Below, one piece after another: positions 12,741-24,838 of a stretch of 64,000 nt of DNA. The position numbers and the translations under genes are program-made. The first letter of the stretch is position 1, and every line of letters starts with the position of its first letter. The DNA is from Incurvaria masculella (Eukaryota > Arthropoda > Insecta > Lepidoptera > Incurvariidae): NCBI GenBank assembly GCA_946894095.1, contig OX335652.1, positions 7,835,001 through 7,899,000 on the forward strand, read 5' to 3'. The notes under the pieces were generated by a model. That model was not told the DNA's origin. It saw only the letters and a list, made by a program, of their open reading frames with translations, and searched no databases.

Positions 12741-13926
12741 AAAAGCAAATGTGCCTGCATCACACTATGTTCTTCCTCTGTCGTAAAATTAAGTCCTAAT
12801 GAATTTAATTTTGTATTAAGCGTTATTCGATTTCTCATCAAAATGTCCGTGTTCCGCGCGATTCGCTCCATCACAGTAATTAGTTGCCGAGTTCCGCTGG
12901 AAAACTATCCGGAAGTGACGTCGATAAATTATTCATTGTGACGACACGCGTTCGAATTTGGAACGTGTTCGGATTGAGTCCGGTCGGACGGTGGCGCCCC
13001 CGCTCGTTTCCGTTCAATTCGAACGCAATGATATTTGAAATTAGAAATTCGATGCGTTGATATTTAACGGATGCTTCTGACGTCGGCGCTTGCTGAGTCA
13101 TTATCAATGTTATTGAATTTGGTTTTATGGAACCGATATCAAATAAAATAGTTGAGTTCAAGGTGAATCGAAATGCTCGGTATACCCTTAACAAAATTTA
13201 GATGGCGCCATTATCTGAAAGCTTAGGAAATAATTATTTGTTGCTATACGTATCAACCTTATTTGAAATATTTAAATTGGACGGAATTATCACATCCAGA
13301 TTAATCCTTAAAATATAATATTATTGCCAAAACAATGATAAACTATTTCAATTGCATTTGCCGCTACTATTTCTAAATATTTTCACCGTGATTTTTTTTA
13401 GGGGAATTGTTTGAAAATATACTATCTGTAAAATTAGGTAGATGTGTATAGCGACAAATTATTATTCAAAAACGTTTCACATAATAGCACTGAAGATTTA
13501 TCGCTGCGAATCAGCTTAATTTACTAATCTACATTTTTTATTACGCTTCCTATAATAAATTAAAAAATAAAAGGCATAATAAATAAAATAATACTAATAA
13601 ATATTCGCGACTCCGCCCGCGTTAAATTTGGAGCTTTTACCCTACGTCTATCAAGTTTAACCCCACTGCTAGCTCCTTTGCTAATATAGAATAATTGTAA
13701 GCCTCTTAAATTTGATGAAAATAATCAAACTGTATGAGAATATACAAACCGCATCACAAGACGTTAAGTGTTTCATAAGTTACAAAGAGGTAAGCAGATG
13801 CTAGATGTAGGATTTCATAAAAAAAAATTTAATACAGCAGCACAAACAATAAACTTTAACGCCTATTTGCTGTGTTTTGGTAGATTTAAAAAAAAAAAAT
13901 CAAGGTAACATTACGGTGTTAGACTG
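12741..13926. other. intergenic, candidate non-repetitive block
   Basis: 12880-13110 is more GC-balanced than its surroundings, contains tgacgtcgataaattattca and CpG-rich words, and matches none of the repeat families. I see no gene. The right part is AT-rich and leads into the minisatellite. Confidence 0.4.
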
Positions 13927-15590
13927 ACAGCGGGGAAGCAGACGGCGCTGGTTCCTGGTGGGCTAGCAATAAGGGAGCATCTAAGATGGCGGAAAGGGAG
14001 AGTGAGGGCTAGTTAGCCCTAACGAGAGTGACAGCGGGGAAGCAGACGGCGCTGGTTCCTGGTGGGCTAGCAATAAGGGAGCATCTAAGATGGCGGAAAG
14101 GGAGAGTGAGGGCTAGTTAGCCCTAACGAGAGTGACAGCGGGGAAGCAGACGGCGCTGGTTCCTGGTGGGCTAGCAATAAGGGAGCATCTAAGATGGCGG
14201 AAAGGGAGAGTGAGGGCTAGTTAGCCCTAACGAGAGTGACAGCGGGGAAGCAGACGGCGCTGGTTCCTGGTGGGCTAGCAATAAGGGAGCATCTAAGATG
14301 GCGGAAAGGGAGAGTGAGGGCTAGTTAGCCCTAACGAGAGTGACAGCGGGGAAGCAGACGGCGCTGGTTCCTGGTGGGCTAGAAATAAGGGAGCATCTAA
14401 GATGGCGGAAAGGGAGAGTGAGGGCTAGTTAGCCCTAACGAGAGTGACAGCGGGGAAGCAGACGGCGCTGGTTCCTGGTGGGCTAGCAATAAGGGAGCAT
14501 CTAAGATGGCGGAAAGGGAGAGTGAGGGCTAGTTAGCCCTAACGAGAGTGACAGCGGGGAAGCAGACGGCGCTGGTTCCTGGTGGGCTAGCAATAAGGGA
14601 GCATCTAAGATGGCGGAAAGGGAGAGTGAGGGCTAGTTAGCCCTAACGAGAGTGACAGCGGGGAAGCAGACGGCGCTGGTTCCTGGTGGGCTAGCAATAA
14701 GGGAGCATCTAAGATGGCGGAAAGGGAGAGTGAGGGCTAGTTAGCCCTAACGAGAGTGACAGCGGGGAAGCAGACGGCGCTGGTTCCTGGTGGGCTAGCA
14801 ATAAGGGAGCATCTAAGATGGCGGAAAGGGAGAGTGAGGGCTAGTTAGCCCTAACGAGAGTGACAGCGGGGAAGCAGACGGCGCTGGTTCCTGGTGGGCT
14901 AGAAATAAGGGAGCATCTAAGATGGCGGAAAGGGAGAGTGAGGGCTAGTTAGCCCTAACGAGAGTGACAGCGGGGAAGCAGACGGCGCTGGTTCCTGGTG
15001 GGCTAGCAATAAGGGAGCATCTAAGATGGCGGAAAGGGAGAGTGAGGGCTAGTTAGCCCTAACGAGAGTGACAGCGGGGAAGCAGACGGCGCTGGTTCCT
15101 GGTGGGCTAGCAATAAGGGAGCATCTAAGATGGCGGAAAGGGAGAGTGAGGGCTAGTTAGCCCTAACGAGAGTGACAGCGGGGAAGCAGACGGCGCTGGT
15201 TCCTGGTGGGCTAGCAATAAGGGAGCATCTAAGATGGCGGAAAGGGAGAGTGAGGGCTAGTTAGCCCTAAGGAGAGTGACAGCGGGGAAGCAGACGGCGC
15301 TGGTTCCTGGTGGGCTAGCAATAAGGGAGCATCTAAGATGGCGGAAAGGGAGAGTGAGGGCTAGTTAGCCCTAACGAGAGTGACAGCGGGGAAGCAGACG
15401 GCGCTGGTTCCTGGTGGGCTAGCAATAAGGGAGCATCTAAAATGGCGGAAAGGGAGAGTGAGGGCTAGTTAGCCCTAACGAGAGTGACAGCGGGGAAGCA
15501 GACGGCGCTGGTTCCTGGTGGGCTAGCAATAAGGGAGCATCTAAGATGGCGGAAAGGGAGAGTGAGGGCTACTTAGCCCTAACGAGAGTT
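13927..15590. repeat. 104-bp minisatellite, 16 copies
   Basis: Copy starts fall exactly every 104 bp, from 13927 to 15487. The unit starts acagcggggaagcagacggc and ends gccctaacgagagtg. Copies are almost identical. Copies 5 and 10 share 'gctagaaata' instead of 'gctagcaata', and private changes occur in copies 13 (ccctaaggag), 15 (ctaaaatggc) and 16 (ggctacttagc). Each unit holds a small hairpin, AGGGCTA-gt-TAGCCCT. Because 104 is not a multiple of 3, a repetitive protein is not encoded. The near-identity points to recent amplification or homogenisation. Confidence 0.97.
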
Positions 15591-15685
15591 GAAAGTTCAT
15601 GCCTTCGTCACCATTAGGATACTGTCATACATTTTGGAAATTCATAACTCAAGAATTGATAGAAAAACAAAGTATCACCATTTTT

Positions 15686-16033
15686 AGGGTTCCGTACCCA
15701 AAGGGTGAAAACGGAACCCTATTACTAAGCCTCCGCTGTCCGTCCGTCCGTCCGTCCGTCCGTCCGTCCGTCCGTCCGTCCGTCCGTCCGTCCGTCCGTC
15801 CGTCCGTCTGTCCGTCTGTCACAGGGCTGTATCTCAGTAACCGTAACAGGTAGACAGCTGAAATTTTCACAGAGTGTGTATTAATTTTGCCGCTATAACA
15901 ACAAATAGGTAAGATTAAAAAAATATTAAAATTAAAGGGGGCTCCCATACAAAAACGTGTTTTTTTTTTGTTTTTTTTACGATGGTACGGAACCCTTCGT
16001 GTGCGAGTCCGACTCGCACTTGGCCGGTTTTTG
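15686..16033 (+). mobile_element. Helentron-like element, copy 4, complete
   Basis: A full copy: AGGGTTCCGTACCCAAAGGG start, about 20 GTCC units, 'gtcacagggctgtatctcag', 'tttgccgctataacaacaaa', 'acgatggtacggaaccc' and the terminal hairpin GTGCGAGTCCGACTCGCAC followed by TTGGCCGGTTTTT. The long pure microsatellite creates open frames of repeated Pro/Ser/Val or Thr/Asp/Gly/Arg that are not genes. Confidence 0.92.
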
Positions 16034-16214
16034 TATAAGATCTCGTTGAATATAACGATTGCGATGTTAAGGCGGTTAACTGTTACACAACCATTTATAC
16101 AAGGAATGTGATATGTATATATGTTTAATCGGCCGTGAATCAAGGACACAATCAAATGAATGTTAAATCTATGCAGGCAATGTCCGCAATGCAGACGAAG
16201 GGTTAAATAAATGT

Positions 16215-16430
16215 ATGTAGGTATAATCTTAAACACTGTGTTAGTAGGAGGCATTGATTATGGAAGGAGGGACTGTAGGAGAATTCCAAATTATGAGTAT
16301 ACAGCCGGTAGTAAAAATGGTTGCTGGTTCGGGTCCAGCCTTGCAGTATATTTGTAAAGTAGTGCTTTTTACTGCGCTCTTTCTATATTGTGTCCTTGCT
16401 TCACGGTGAATTAAACATACATACATATCA
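16215..16430 (+). repeat. dispersed repeat with tRNA-like B box, copy 1
   Basis: Shares 'cttaaacactgt', 'aggagaattccaaatta', 'ttgctggttcgggtccagcc' and 'ttgcagta' with 38700-38880. GGTTCGGGTCC resembles a Pol III B box, so this may be a tRNA-derived SINE, but no clear A box or tail was identified. Confidence 0.5.
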
Positions 16431-18189
16431 CATTTCTTGGAATAAGCGACGTACCTGCTCAGTACGAAAAAGTATATCAACTATTTATACAATATTAAAA
16501 TAAATTGTTTAGAATTTTTCATAATTTATATATTCCAATATAGAGTTATTTTTGGCGCACTCGTTAAAAGAGGTGAAATAAAATTTCACGCAATTTCGCC
16601 TCACCACTTTCAGTTCGCATCTTCATTAGCCAAGTGTTGTTTGTAACCGACCGAATTCCAGAGCAATAAGAATAGAACTCGTTACCAGCAGGCTGTTCAC
16701 ACGCTAATAGCGCAGCAGCTTCCGAATCCTTTTATCCTTTCCGCCGGCGGCGGGTGCGGGGGTGGTGGGGGGTGGGGGGGGGGCGCACGCCACGCGGCAC
16801 CCCCCAGCCAACTTCCACGTCAACCCACCCCTCGCTGTCACACGCACTGATGCTATTTATCTTTCGTTATTTTTTTTTTCAGTTTCCTGATATTTTTGTT
16901 TGTACGTACCTATCTAGCTGACGATCGCGTGAATTGGAAGTTTCTGCAAGGTCAAAGTAATTTTTGAGAATTCTTTTTATTTTCGTACTGATTGGTAATT
17001 TAGTAATATTAGAAACTTTTTATTTTGATCATGTCTGTGATGTAAATAAAATTGTATGTGACCATACATACCTATGCAAACCTGAAACACTTTTTAATAA
17101 TATTTCCATGCATTTAAAAACAACGTAATATTTTTTTAAATCTTATTTATTTCCATTACTGAAAGATTGTTTTAATTCGTGTTAGAATTTATTCCTTCAG
17201 ATGCTTACGATGAATATGTATAATTAATTATTTTGCTAAGAATACCCTTCAGGTTCACTTGAAAGAAATGTCTTGTATCTCATTAGTTTCCCAATCTATT
17301 TTTCAGAAATATATGTCCATAATAAATCAAAAGCCAGCAAACAATTCAAGCAGACAGTGAGACAAAATGAATTGAAACACAATGAGTAGTTTAATTAAAA
17401 ATAAAGAATCTCATTAAGTCAGAATAAACTTAACAAACTCAGAGTTACAAAGCAAAAAGCAGTGTATTATGGACAAATAAACAAAATTACCGTGAAGTAC
17501 ACTCAAATGTACTCAATTAATTATTCTATTGAATAGTTGGCATCCCTCCGAAATCCTACTGGCAACCGTTAGTGTTGTCACGCTATTTATTGGCCGCGAC
17601 TTTCAAATGTTGCCATATCAACAGCAGAAAAATAGAATAAATTCGTACCACCGCATTCTAGTGCGACATTCAAATGATGCAACTGCGGTACAGTGAAATT
17701 TAATTTTGGACTTTAACAATTAGTGGCATAGATATCAAAATGTGAAATGAAACTGGAGGATGCACTGTGTGTTTACGTCCCAAGGGATTACGGTAACATA
17801 AAAGCATTGCGCGGCACCCTCTTGAATGCGAATCAGACGACACTCCAATGTCATTTGTCGGAGTGTGTCGAATCGGACCAGTTTGCTGCGTGATGAATTA
17901 AAAATTTAATTTGTTTATGCTTCCTACTAGTAGAATATGTTTACTGTACACCAGTGGGATAGAATTAGTGATGCCCAAGGATATTTTGGGGAAACATTCT
18001 GATTATTTGATGCAATTAATATAATGATGGTGCTATTTTCCTAGCCTCTGTTGCAGTTCGATTTGTTTGATTCTGCCTATTTTCCGTCTCTTGCTTTATT
18101 TTCTCTGACTCGGTAAGAAAAATATAGAAGCTGATAACAGATATTGTTTGTCTGAAAAATATTATTTCTGTTCTTATACGTTGCGTTAA
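16431..18189. other. intergenic, with G-rich tract
   Basis: At 16741-16806 a strongly G-rich tract (several GGGG runs, including gggtggggggggggcgc) is followed by a C-rich one. It has clear G-quadruplex potential. The rest is AT-rich with no supported gene. Confidence 0.5.
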
Positions 18190-18593
18190 GGGGGAACTAA
18201 ACGATGGAAGTTTCATACAGAAGATGGTCGCCCGGATTTCGCTGCACGTGAACGATTTACACATTTTAATGACACCAAAAAATGTTCTTTTCGTCAAACT
18301 TTATCCCATAAACATTCCATACAATATTTTGTATGAAACGTTCATCGTTTATTTATTTATTTAATAGTTCATTAACACCGTTTAGTATGAGAACATTTCA
18401 ATCACAATTCAATTTCAAACAATACATTAAACAATCAAATAATTCAACATCACACATTAATCATAAATACAATTCAACATTTCTTAAAAAGTATAGGGCA
18501 GTTAAAATCATCATAAGTGCAGCTCAAATATTATAAATAAAAATATAAATTGTAATTTAAAAAAAAAAAAAAGTTTTTTTTTTTAGTTCCCCC
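18190..18593. mobile_element. TTAA-flanked MITE (piggyBac-like ends)
   Basis: Ends GGGGGAACTAAA and TTTAGTTCCCCC are exact inverted repeats, and TTAA lies immediately outside both (18186-18189 and 18594-18597). TTAA duplication is typical of piggyBac-type insertion. The interior is AT-rich, holds a second inverted motif (acgatggaagtttcatac / gtatgaaacgttcatcgt) and has no transposase. Confidence 0.78.
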
Positions 18594-19160
18594 TTAAGTG
18601 TTAAATACAATTTAAGAAAACAAAGAGTTTTATGTTGCTATCCTTTAGTAATTATTGATAGACAATACTGATAATGATTTAATTCTACTGGCACAACATT
18701 TCTTTAAATATTTTGTAAATATATTAATTTCAGCTATAAACTTTCTCAAATATTTTTCACGAGCACGAGAAGAGATGCTGTACCTACAATACTATCTACA
18801 TATGTATCGCGGCAGTTGCATTCTGACGGAATCGTGCACAGTGATATGCATATTACAATTGAATATGCAGTTTTTGGCATCGACATTTCATAAATATGTA
18901 TGAATGTAAATTATTCCTGGCTCTATTTGTGTTGATAAATTAAATAAATTTCAGAAAGTCATTGCAATATGTTGGTGTCCGTTCGATTTATTACCGAATT
19001 CGTTAATCAACACATTGTTAACGTTAAGAGGGGGTAGGCTCTTTGATTTACATAAAAAAATCGAATGTCACTGGTTATTCGCTCTGCATGGTTTTTGCTT
19101 TGTGACTTTAAATGTGTAGTCAAGGAACTGTACACATTTATACCCAAGCTTTATCTCATA

Positions 19161-19675
19161 CACTGAAAAAAAAAATCAGCGAATTTAATTGTAAATCCGT
19201 TAATAACAATCGTCTTACGACGTAATAATAGTGGAAATAAGTATTTATAATTGAGTGAAAAGAGTCATCCTTAAACATCAAGTGCCATCATTGTTTTCTC
19301 TTACTGTTTCCTTAAATGTGTGTAAACTGTTTCTAGCTTTAGTGTCTTTTCCATTCTTACGTACGTCTTATTTTCAGTGAAAATAAATTGTCCAATGTAT
19401 TAAAATGACTGTACCTCTTGAAACTGGATAGTTACACTTCTGGTTTGTATTTCAGCCGTAATGTTCAGTCAGTTAAGATATCCGTTTCAAAATCATCTGA
19501 TCTGTGACAAGCGTTATTTTCACCAAGCGGTACGGTTCAATCGGTCAACATAAATGTTTTATATTAACAGTTTTGGCTCATTTATATATACTTACCGTAA
19601 TACATGAATAGTAATGAGAAATACTTTACCATAAATGACTGTGCTAAAACAGAGAACAGATATTTTTTTTCAGTG
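19161..19675 (+). mobile_element. TA-flanked MITE, copy B (Tc1/mariner-like ends)
   Basis: Ends CACTGAAAAAAAAAA and TTTTTTTTCAGTG lie between TA dinucleotides at 19159-19160 and 19676-19677. It is homologous to 10492-11187 in inverted orientation. No open frame resembles a transposase. Confidence 0.75.
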
Positions 19676-21214
19676 TAACGAGCGAGATTAAGCTTTTCTC
19701 TTACTGAGTGGTGGTCGATGCCGGTCGATGCTCACAGTAATAGTGATATAGGTTTATTTCTATTACATACTCACCTACGGGATATAACTCTGGGGATACG
19801 CAGAAGTCTTAAGGTGGCCCATCCCGCTCATCTCTCCATACAAAAGGGGAAAGAAGACCACGCCCATATTTCTTGTCAGAGTTCCAAAATCTCAAAATAG
19901 CTTTATTTGATCGAACTAGATGTCTGATGACCATTGGCATTGTCAAATAGTGTTTGGTTTCTAAGTTATAAGGTCCGAAAGTTCGAATTTTTCGCGCGTT
20001 ATATACAATAATTTTGGAGGTGGATTACGCAATGATAAAGTAAGAACATCGTAAAAAAATTAGTCATCAGACATAGCTTATTTAATCAAGATTTATGATC
20101 TATTTGGTTTTTGTTAGATTTTTGACTACAGCGGTCGTGGTTTACTTTTAGCTATAAGTCGTTTTGAAATTAAAATTTTCGTAAATCTTACCAAATCATA
20201 CACTATGCACATTGTCTTTTTTGTGGACATGTTGCATCTTCCTCATCACGGAGCCTGTCTTATTCTTTGAAACAGAGAAGGTCCCAGAGCGCAACAGCCC
20301 GGTTTTGTACCGTGCCCGCGAATGAGTTGGGCCCGCCGGGTTGGGCTGCAAAAAAAGACGATACGCACAATATCACATGCACATGGGACTCTCACTGTAC
20401 TCCGCTCTTTAAAAAACTAAAAGTGCTTATTTTATACGATATCTACATAAATAAGTCTGCGTTGCATGTGAGAAAGAATCCATCTGAATTTTATGAATAA
20501 ACACATCCATGTGAAACTAGGCATAAGTGTATTGTTACACAGAAAAAATATTACACAAGTAAATATAAGAAAAGCCTCCACTTTAATTGCAGCAAATTTT
20601 GAACTCGCTTCGCAACTGGCTCGTAGAAAATACTTTCTAGGACCTAAAATACTTTACAATTGTGGTCTAGACCTCTGTGTATGTGGGTGCAACGTCAAGA
20701 AGAACATACTGTAGGTAGCGGTAATATTACTCTGTAACAATGCCTAATTATGTAACTATATATTATTTTATTTTATTTTATTTTAATCCCTTTCTGCCAT
20801 TAACTCGGGCACTTTCCGGTACCTGGTTTACATATTTTGAATCCACTGGATAACGTCTATCCTAGTCTACCACTTTTTAATCGAGTAGCAGTTAACATTT
20901 AAAGAATGTCAAAATCACTTATTTGTACACTAGGATGTTAAGAATTACATTTTGAAATAGGCTTCGGCAAAAAAGATTCTTCTATTTGTTTTGTACAGAA
21001 TTTAATTAAAAATTTTATTAATTTATTTTAGGGCTAATAAAGTGATCTGTGATGCATTGTTTTATTGTGTAAACTTTAGACATTACGGTTATAATGTTAT
21101 TGTCTTTAAAAATACTTTCTGTCACCTTATTATACCTTTTTCTAATAGAAATATTAATGATGCATTATTTATTTATATTTATTAATAAAGCTTTAATATA
21201 TATAATATTCATAT
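19676..21214. other. intergenic, no supported gene
   Basis: Short frames only, none with a recognisable domain. A (TTTTA)n stretch lies near 20762-20786. Confidence 0.4.
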
Positions 21215-21375
21215 AACTTTTGAAATCATTTCAGTATCAAAATCGGATGCGGCTATGTCCTTTCCCAAATCCAGACTATCTTTATACCAAATTTCATCCA
21301 AAATGGTTTCGGCGGTTTAGGCGTGAAAACGCAACAGACAGATCAAGCTACTTTCGCATTTATAATATTTGGTAT
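21215..21375 (+). mobile_element. non-LTR-like 3' tail fragment
   Basis: The words 'accaaatttcatccaaaatgg', 'ttcggcggtttaggcgtgaa', 'caacagacagatcaag' and 'ctttcgcatttataatattt' form a tail that I know as very common at the 3' ends of lepidopteran LINE/SINE copies. A related tail lies at 33205-33350. No reverse transcriptase sequence is attached. Confidence 0.55.
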
Positions 21376-21554
21376 GGATACTTAAACGACCAAATCATCA
21401 AATTATGTTCACTACCTGATTTAACACGCAAAGGATATTCAAATGATCTCCTACATTGAGCCTTCCAAAAATAAGATATTCCTCAAAGTCTGAGAAAATC
21501 TTTTCCGATTGAACTCTGCGACTGCCCCCACGCCATCGAGTAAGAAAGGGTGGT

Positions 21555-21835
21555 GACTGCAACTCGTCGTGATAATGCACTGATGGAAGTTAGTTCGCTG
21601 TTAAATTCGGGAGACGCAACATCGAGATATCGAAAGTCTGGGTTCAAATACTCGCCCCGTTCAGGCGCGACTTTTTTCTCTTTCTGAGTTGGATAAGTGC
21701 ATTTCGTCACGAATGCGAGATGCCAGGACCTCTCCTGTATAAGCACGGCTACATTGAACTGGATGGAAAACACGGACAATTTTCATTGCTGCTTCGACCA
21801 TTTTTTCTAAACCCTACCATCTAGAGCGGCTCGCA
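21555..21835. mobile_element. rearranged SINE (head and tail in opposite orientation)
   Basis: The left half is a plus-strand tRNA-type head (gggttcaaatactcgcccc, then ctttctgagttggataagtg and cacgaatgcgagatg). It is joined directly to a minus-strand tail (ccaggacctctcctgtataa, attgaactggatggaaaaca, ttgctgcttcgaccat) that ends in 'cgcagcctagtggcact', an A-box-like word. It looks like two insertions or an internal inversion. Confidence 0.6.
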
Positions 21836-21850
21836 GCCTAGTGGCACTAA

Positions 21851-22178
21851 AAACCGGCCAAGTGCGAGACGGACTCGCACAAGAAGGGTTCCGTACCATC
21901 GTAAAATATTTATTACAAAAAAAAATTATTTTTTTTGTATCGGGGCCCCCTTTAATTATAATTATTTTTTAATCTTACCTATTTGTTGTTATAGCGGCAA
22001 AATAAATACACACTCTGTGAAAATTTCAGCTGTCTATCTGTTATGGTTACTGAGAGACAGCCCTGTGACAGACGGACAGACGGACGGACGGACGGACGGA
22101 CGGACGGACGGACGGACGGACGGACAGCGGAGGCTTAGTAATAGGGTTCCGTTTTCACCCTTTGGGTACGGAGCCCTA
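21851..22178 (-). mobile_element. Helentron-like element, copy 5, nearly complete
   Basis: Runs from AAACCGGCCAAGTGCGAG through the terminal hairpin (with one change: gtgcgagacggactcgcac), the 'tgttgttatagcggcaaaat' block, a long GGAC run and GGTACGGAGCCCTA. Confidence 0.9.
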
Positions 22179-22288
22179 AAAATGAATCCCGCTTAGTATT
22201 CGCTAATCAAAACCGAGTAATAGGGAGCGAAACTGGCCGACGCTACCTTGTGTAAATTGACTAAACCGTGGCTACGCAGCCGTTATAG

Positions 22289-22577
22289 CAGGGTTTCTTA
22301 GCCTGGGGTCCATGGATCCCTTGGGGGTCCATGGCATGAGTGCTGAGGGTCCATGTTTGATATTATGACAAAAGAAAACAGGTTGACCAAGACGAAACAA
22401 GAAAGGTGACCGAATGAAAAAAAAAATTGTGGCCTTTACTTACTGTGGTAATGAATATAAAGTAGTTTTTTTCTAAATGCCTTCTTTTCATTCCCTTAAA
22501 GTGAGTTCGAAAGAGATCCATAATCATTTTGAAATCCGGCTAAGGGTCCATGACTACAAAAAGGTTAATAATCCCTG
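22289..22577. mobile_element. hAT-like MITE with 8-bp duplication
   Basis: Starts CAGGGTTTCTTAGCCTGGGG and ends AAAAGGTTAATAATCCCTG, which are imperfect inverted ends. It is flanked by cgttatag and cgctatag, an 8-bp target duplication with one mismatch, as expected for hAT transposons. The 'ggtccatgg' word is repeated inside. It has no transposase, so it is non-autonomous. Confidence 0.8.
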
Positions 22578-22585
22578 CGCTATAG

Positions 22586-23156
22586 GGATGAATTTCGGTC
22601 GCCCTACTATTCTATCTTAACTCGATACTCCGAGCAGCCGCCATCCGCGGAGTGGGCTCGTCACCGAGCGAGCACGTGCAAATTTCCGAGAGCGGCGCAA
22701 ATTTGCGTAACGAATCCTGACATTTTATGTTCAAATAAACAGGACCCTCCCGAAGCAGACAATGCGTCGTGGGTGAGGCCGGCACTCGCGGCTAGTTGTC
22801 CCATTGTCCGACTCGGGTAGGCCTAGTATGAGAGGGTTAACGAAGTATTGGAACAAGATTAAATAAGGTATAGGATACGTGATATCTCTATTCGCTGACT
22901 TTGAATTAACGCACATTGGAGATTTTTAGCATTGATAATAATTTTTTGGTCGCTACCTGTTTTCAAGAAAAGTGAGTATGAATATTAAGATAGAGAAATG
23001 AAAACGATATCAAAATAGCGTTACTGAAAGTGATCCAATGCTGTAAAACATAGTAAAATATTTGAATGTATTTTGTTAATAAAAATATTATACTATAGCA
23101 CTATTTTAAAAAAAACTTAATCTTCTCGTAAATTAAAAGAGATATCGAAATATTAA
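22586..23156. other. intergenic, no supported gene
   Basis: 22620-22830 is CpG-rich and not recognisably repetitive (for example ccgcggagtgggctcgtcac), and could be regulatory. The right half is AT-rich. No gene is visible. Confidence 0.4.
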
Positions 23157-23439
23157 AAAACCCGCCAAGCGCGAGTCGGACTCGCACACGAAGGGTTCCG
23201 TGTGCGGAATTAATACCAAACAATCTGTTTTTTTGTATGGGGACCTCCTTTAATTTTCATTATTTTTTTATTTTACCTGTTTGTTGTTATAGCAGAAAAC
23301 ATAAATACACACTTTGTGCACATTTCAATTGCCTACCTAACGGTTCATGAGATGCAGCCCTGTGACAGACGGACGGACGAACGGACAGCGGAGGCTTAGT
23401 AATAGTGTTCCGTTGAAGCCCTTTGGGTACGGAACCCTA
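23157..23439 (-). mobile_element. Helentron-like element, copy 6
   Basis: Hairpin end gcgcgagtcggactcgcac, 'tgttgttatagcagaaaaca', a short GGAC stretch and GGTACGGAACCCTA. It is diverged and has only a few microsatellite units. Confidence 0.85.
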
Positions 23440-23584
23440 AAAACCTAGAATAACCATGATGCATTTTGATGTGTGGGTTCCGTCACGTAACAAGATTAAA
23501 AGTGCCTACTGCATTTCTTACCATGCGTGTCGTACGATGCGTAAACCTCTGGACTCTCTTCCTTACTTACAAAACATTTTATAG

Positions 23585-24400
23585 GATTACTAGCAGCCCG
23601 TCCCGGCTTTGCACGGGCATAATGTAATTTAAAAAAAATATTATTTTGACACAATGATACACAAATAAACCATTTTTACGTAGAGTACCTACATTGAGAT
23701 ATTTGAAATAAAAAAACTTAGATATTATTATTGCATGATTATTAGATATTAGAGAAATAATAAATTCAAAGTGCTATAGGGAGAACCGCGGCCTCCGAGG
23801 CACGCTCCCGCCGCCCCGGCCGGCCGGTACCGCCGCAAACACTACATCCCGCAATTTTTAAATCTATAATATCTTCGAAAATATTCATTTAAATCATATG
23901 CTGTAACGGGCCGTTTAGATCTATATTAAATCAAAAATGTATTTAAGGTATTTAATTGGATAAGGATTAATGCTGTATTGGTTAAAATCGCTTCGAAAAT
24001 TAGCCATTATTTGTCGTAAAAAGTAAATGAGAAAAAAATGTTATTGTGGGATATCCATAAGAGATAGATATATACCATCGCGGAGTTTTCTGTAGAACTT
24101 TTCAATGTATACAATACTTAGTACATTATTTTGATAAATCTCGTAGGGTTCAGCCTGCGTTTGCAATTTAAGAGGAAATATTTTTTTTTTACGACATCAC
24201 ATTGGAAACCTAAAAAATAACAGTATTACTCCAATATTTAATGGATGTTATTATACATATGAACCTTCTTCTTGAATCACTCTATCTTTTAAAAAAAACC
24301 GCATCAAAATCCGTTGCGTAGTTTTAAAGATTTAAGCGCACACAGGGATATTGATATAGGGACAGAGAAAGCGACTTTGTTTTATACTATGTAGTAATGA
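23585..24400 (+). mobile_element. dispersed repeat starting ACTAGCAGCCCGTCCCGGC
   Basis: Starts actagcagcccgtcccggc with 'tttgcacggg' and ends with a tail including 'aaaatccgttgcgtagtttt' and 'ttttatactatgtagtaatg'. I recognise both words as the ends of common arthropod retroposon-like repeats. Related starts are seen in minus orientation near 45160-45197 and 53208-53237. It contains a GC-rich block (23788-23850) and AT-rich filler but no protein frame. Confidence 0.5.
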
Positions 24401-24838
24401 TGAAATCAAGATTTTTATCAAAAGCCCCCGAAATCTCCAGAAACAAGGATAATAACATATTTTCCCTCAACACATTATTTCCATTTAAATACTCAAACCC
24501 TATTTGAGCAACAAGATACGGAATCAATAAAAGAAGTCCCGAGGAAGCATCTGCTTTCAAAACTTCATATATCAATATTATTCACGGCGCTCCTTCGATC
24601 GAAGACAATCGGCTACATCCAATTTCACGACGGAATCGCGACACAGCTGAAGTGCACCTCCAAGCCCGCGATTGTGTTCATTGTCGTTATCAAAGAAGTA
24701 ATCGTTTGTGCGAGAATTATTGGGCGTGAAATGGTTTTGTTAGCAAAACCGCCGATTTCTAAGCCGACGGTAGAAAACGCGATGTCACAATCCTTCGTAA
24801 TATCAATATGCCGAACCGATGCAGCGAACATGGAAGGA
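24401..24838. other. intergenic, possible non-repetitive block
   Basis: 24580-24838 has a more even composition and open frames on both strands, but none shows a known domain or a defensible start. It could be a conserved non-coding element or a decayed exon. I make no call. Confidence 0.35.

Noticed and set aside
13927..15590. CRISPR-like array
   Set aside because: The unit is 104 bp with no variable spacers and the context is eukaryotic; it is a minisatellite.
15649..16254. 201-residue minus-strand frame with Thr-Asp-Gly-Arg repeats, and similar frames in other Helentron-like copies
   Set aside because: The repeats are translations of the (GTCC)n/(GGAC)n microsatellite of the mobile element.
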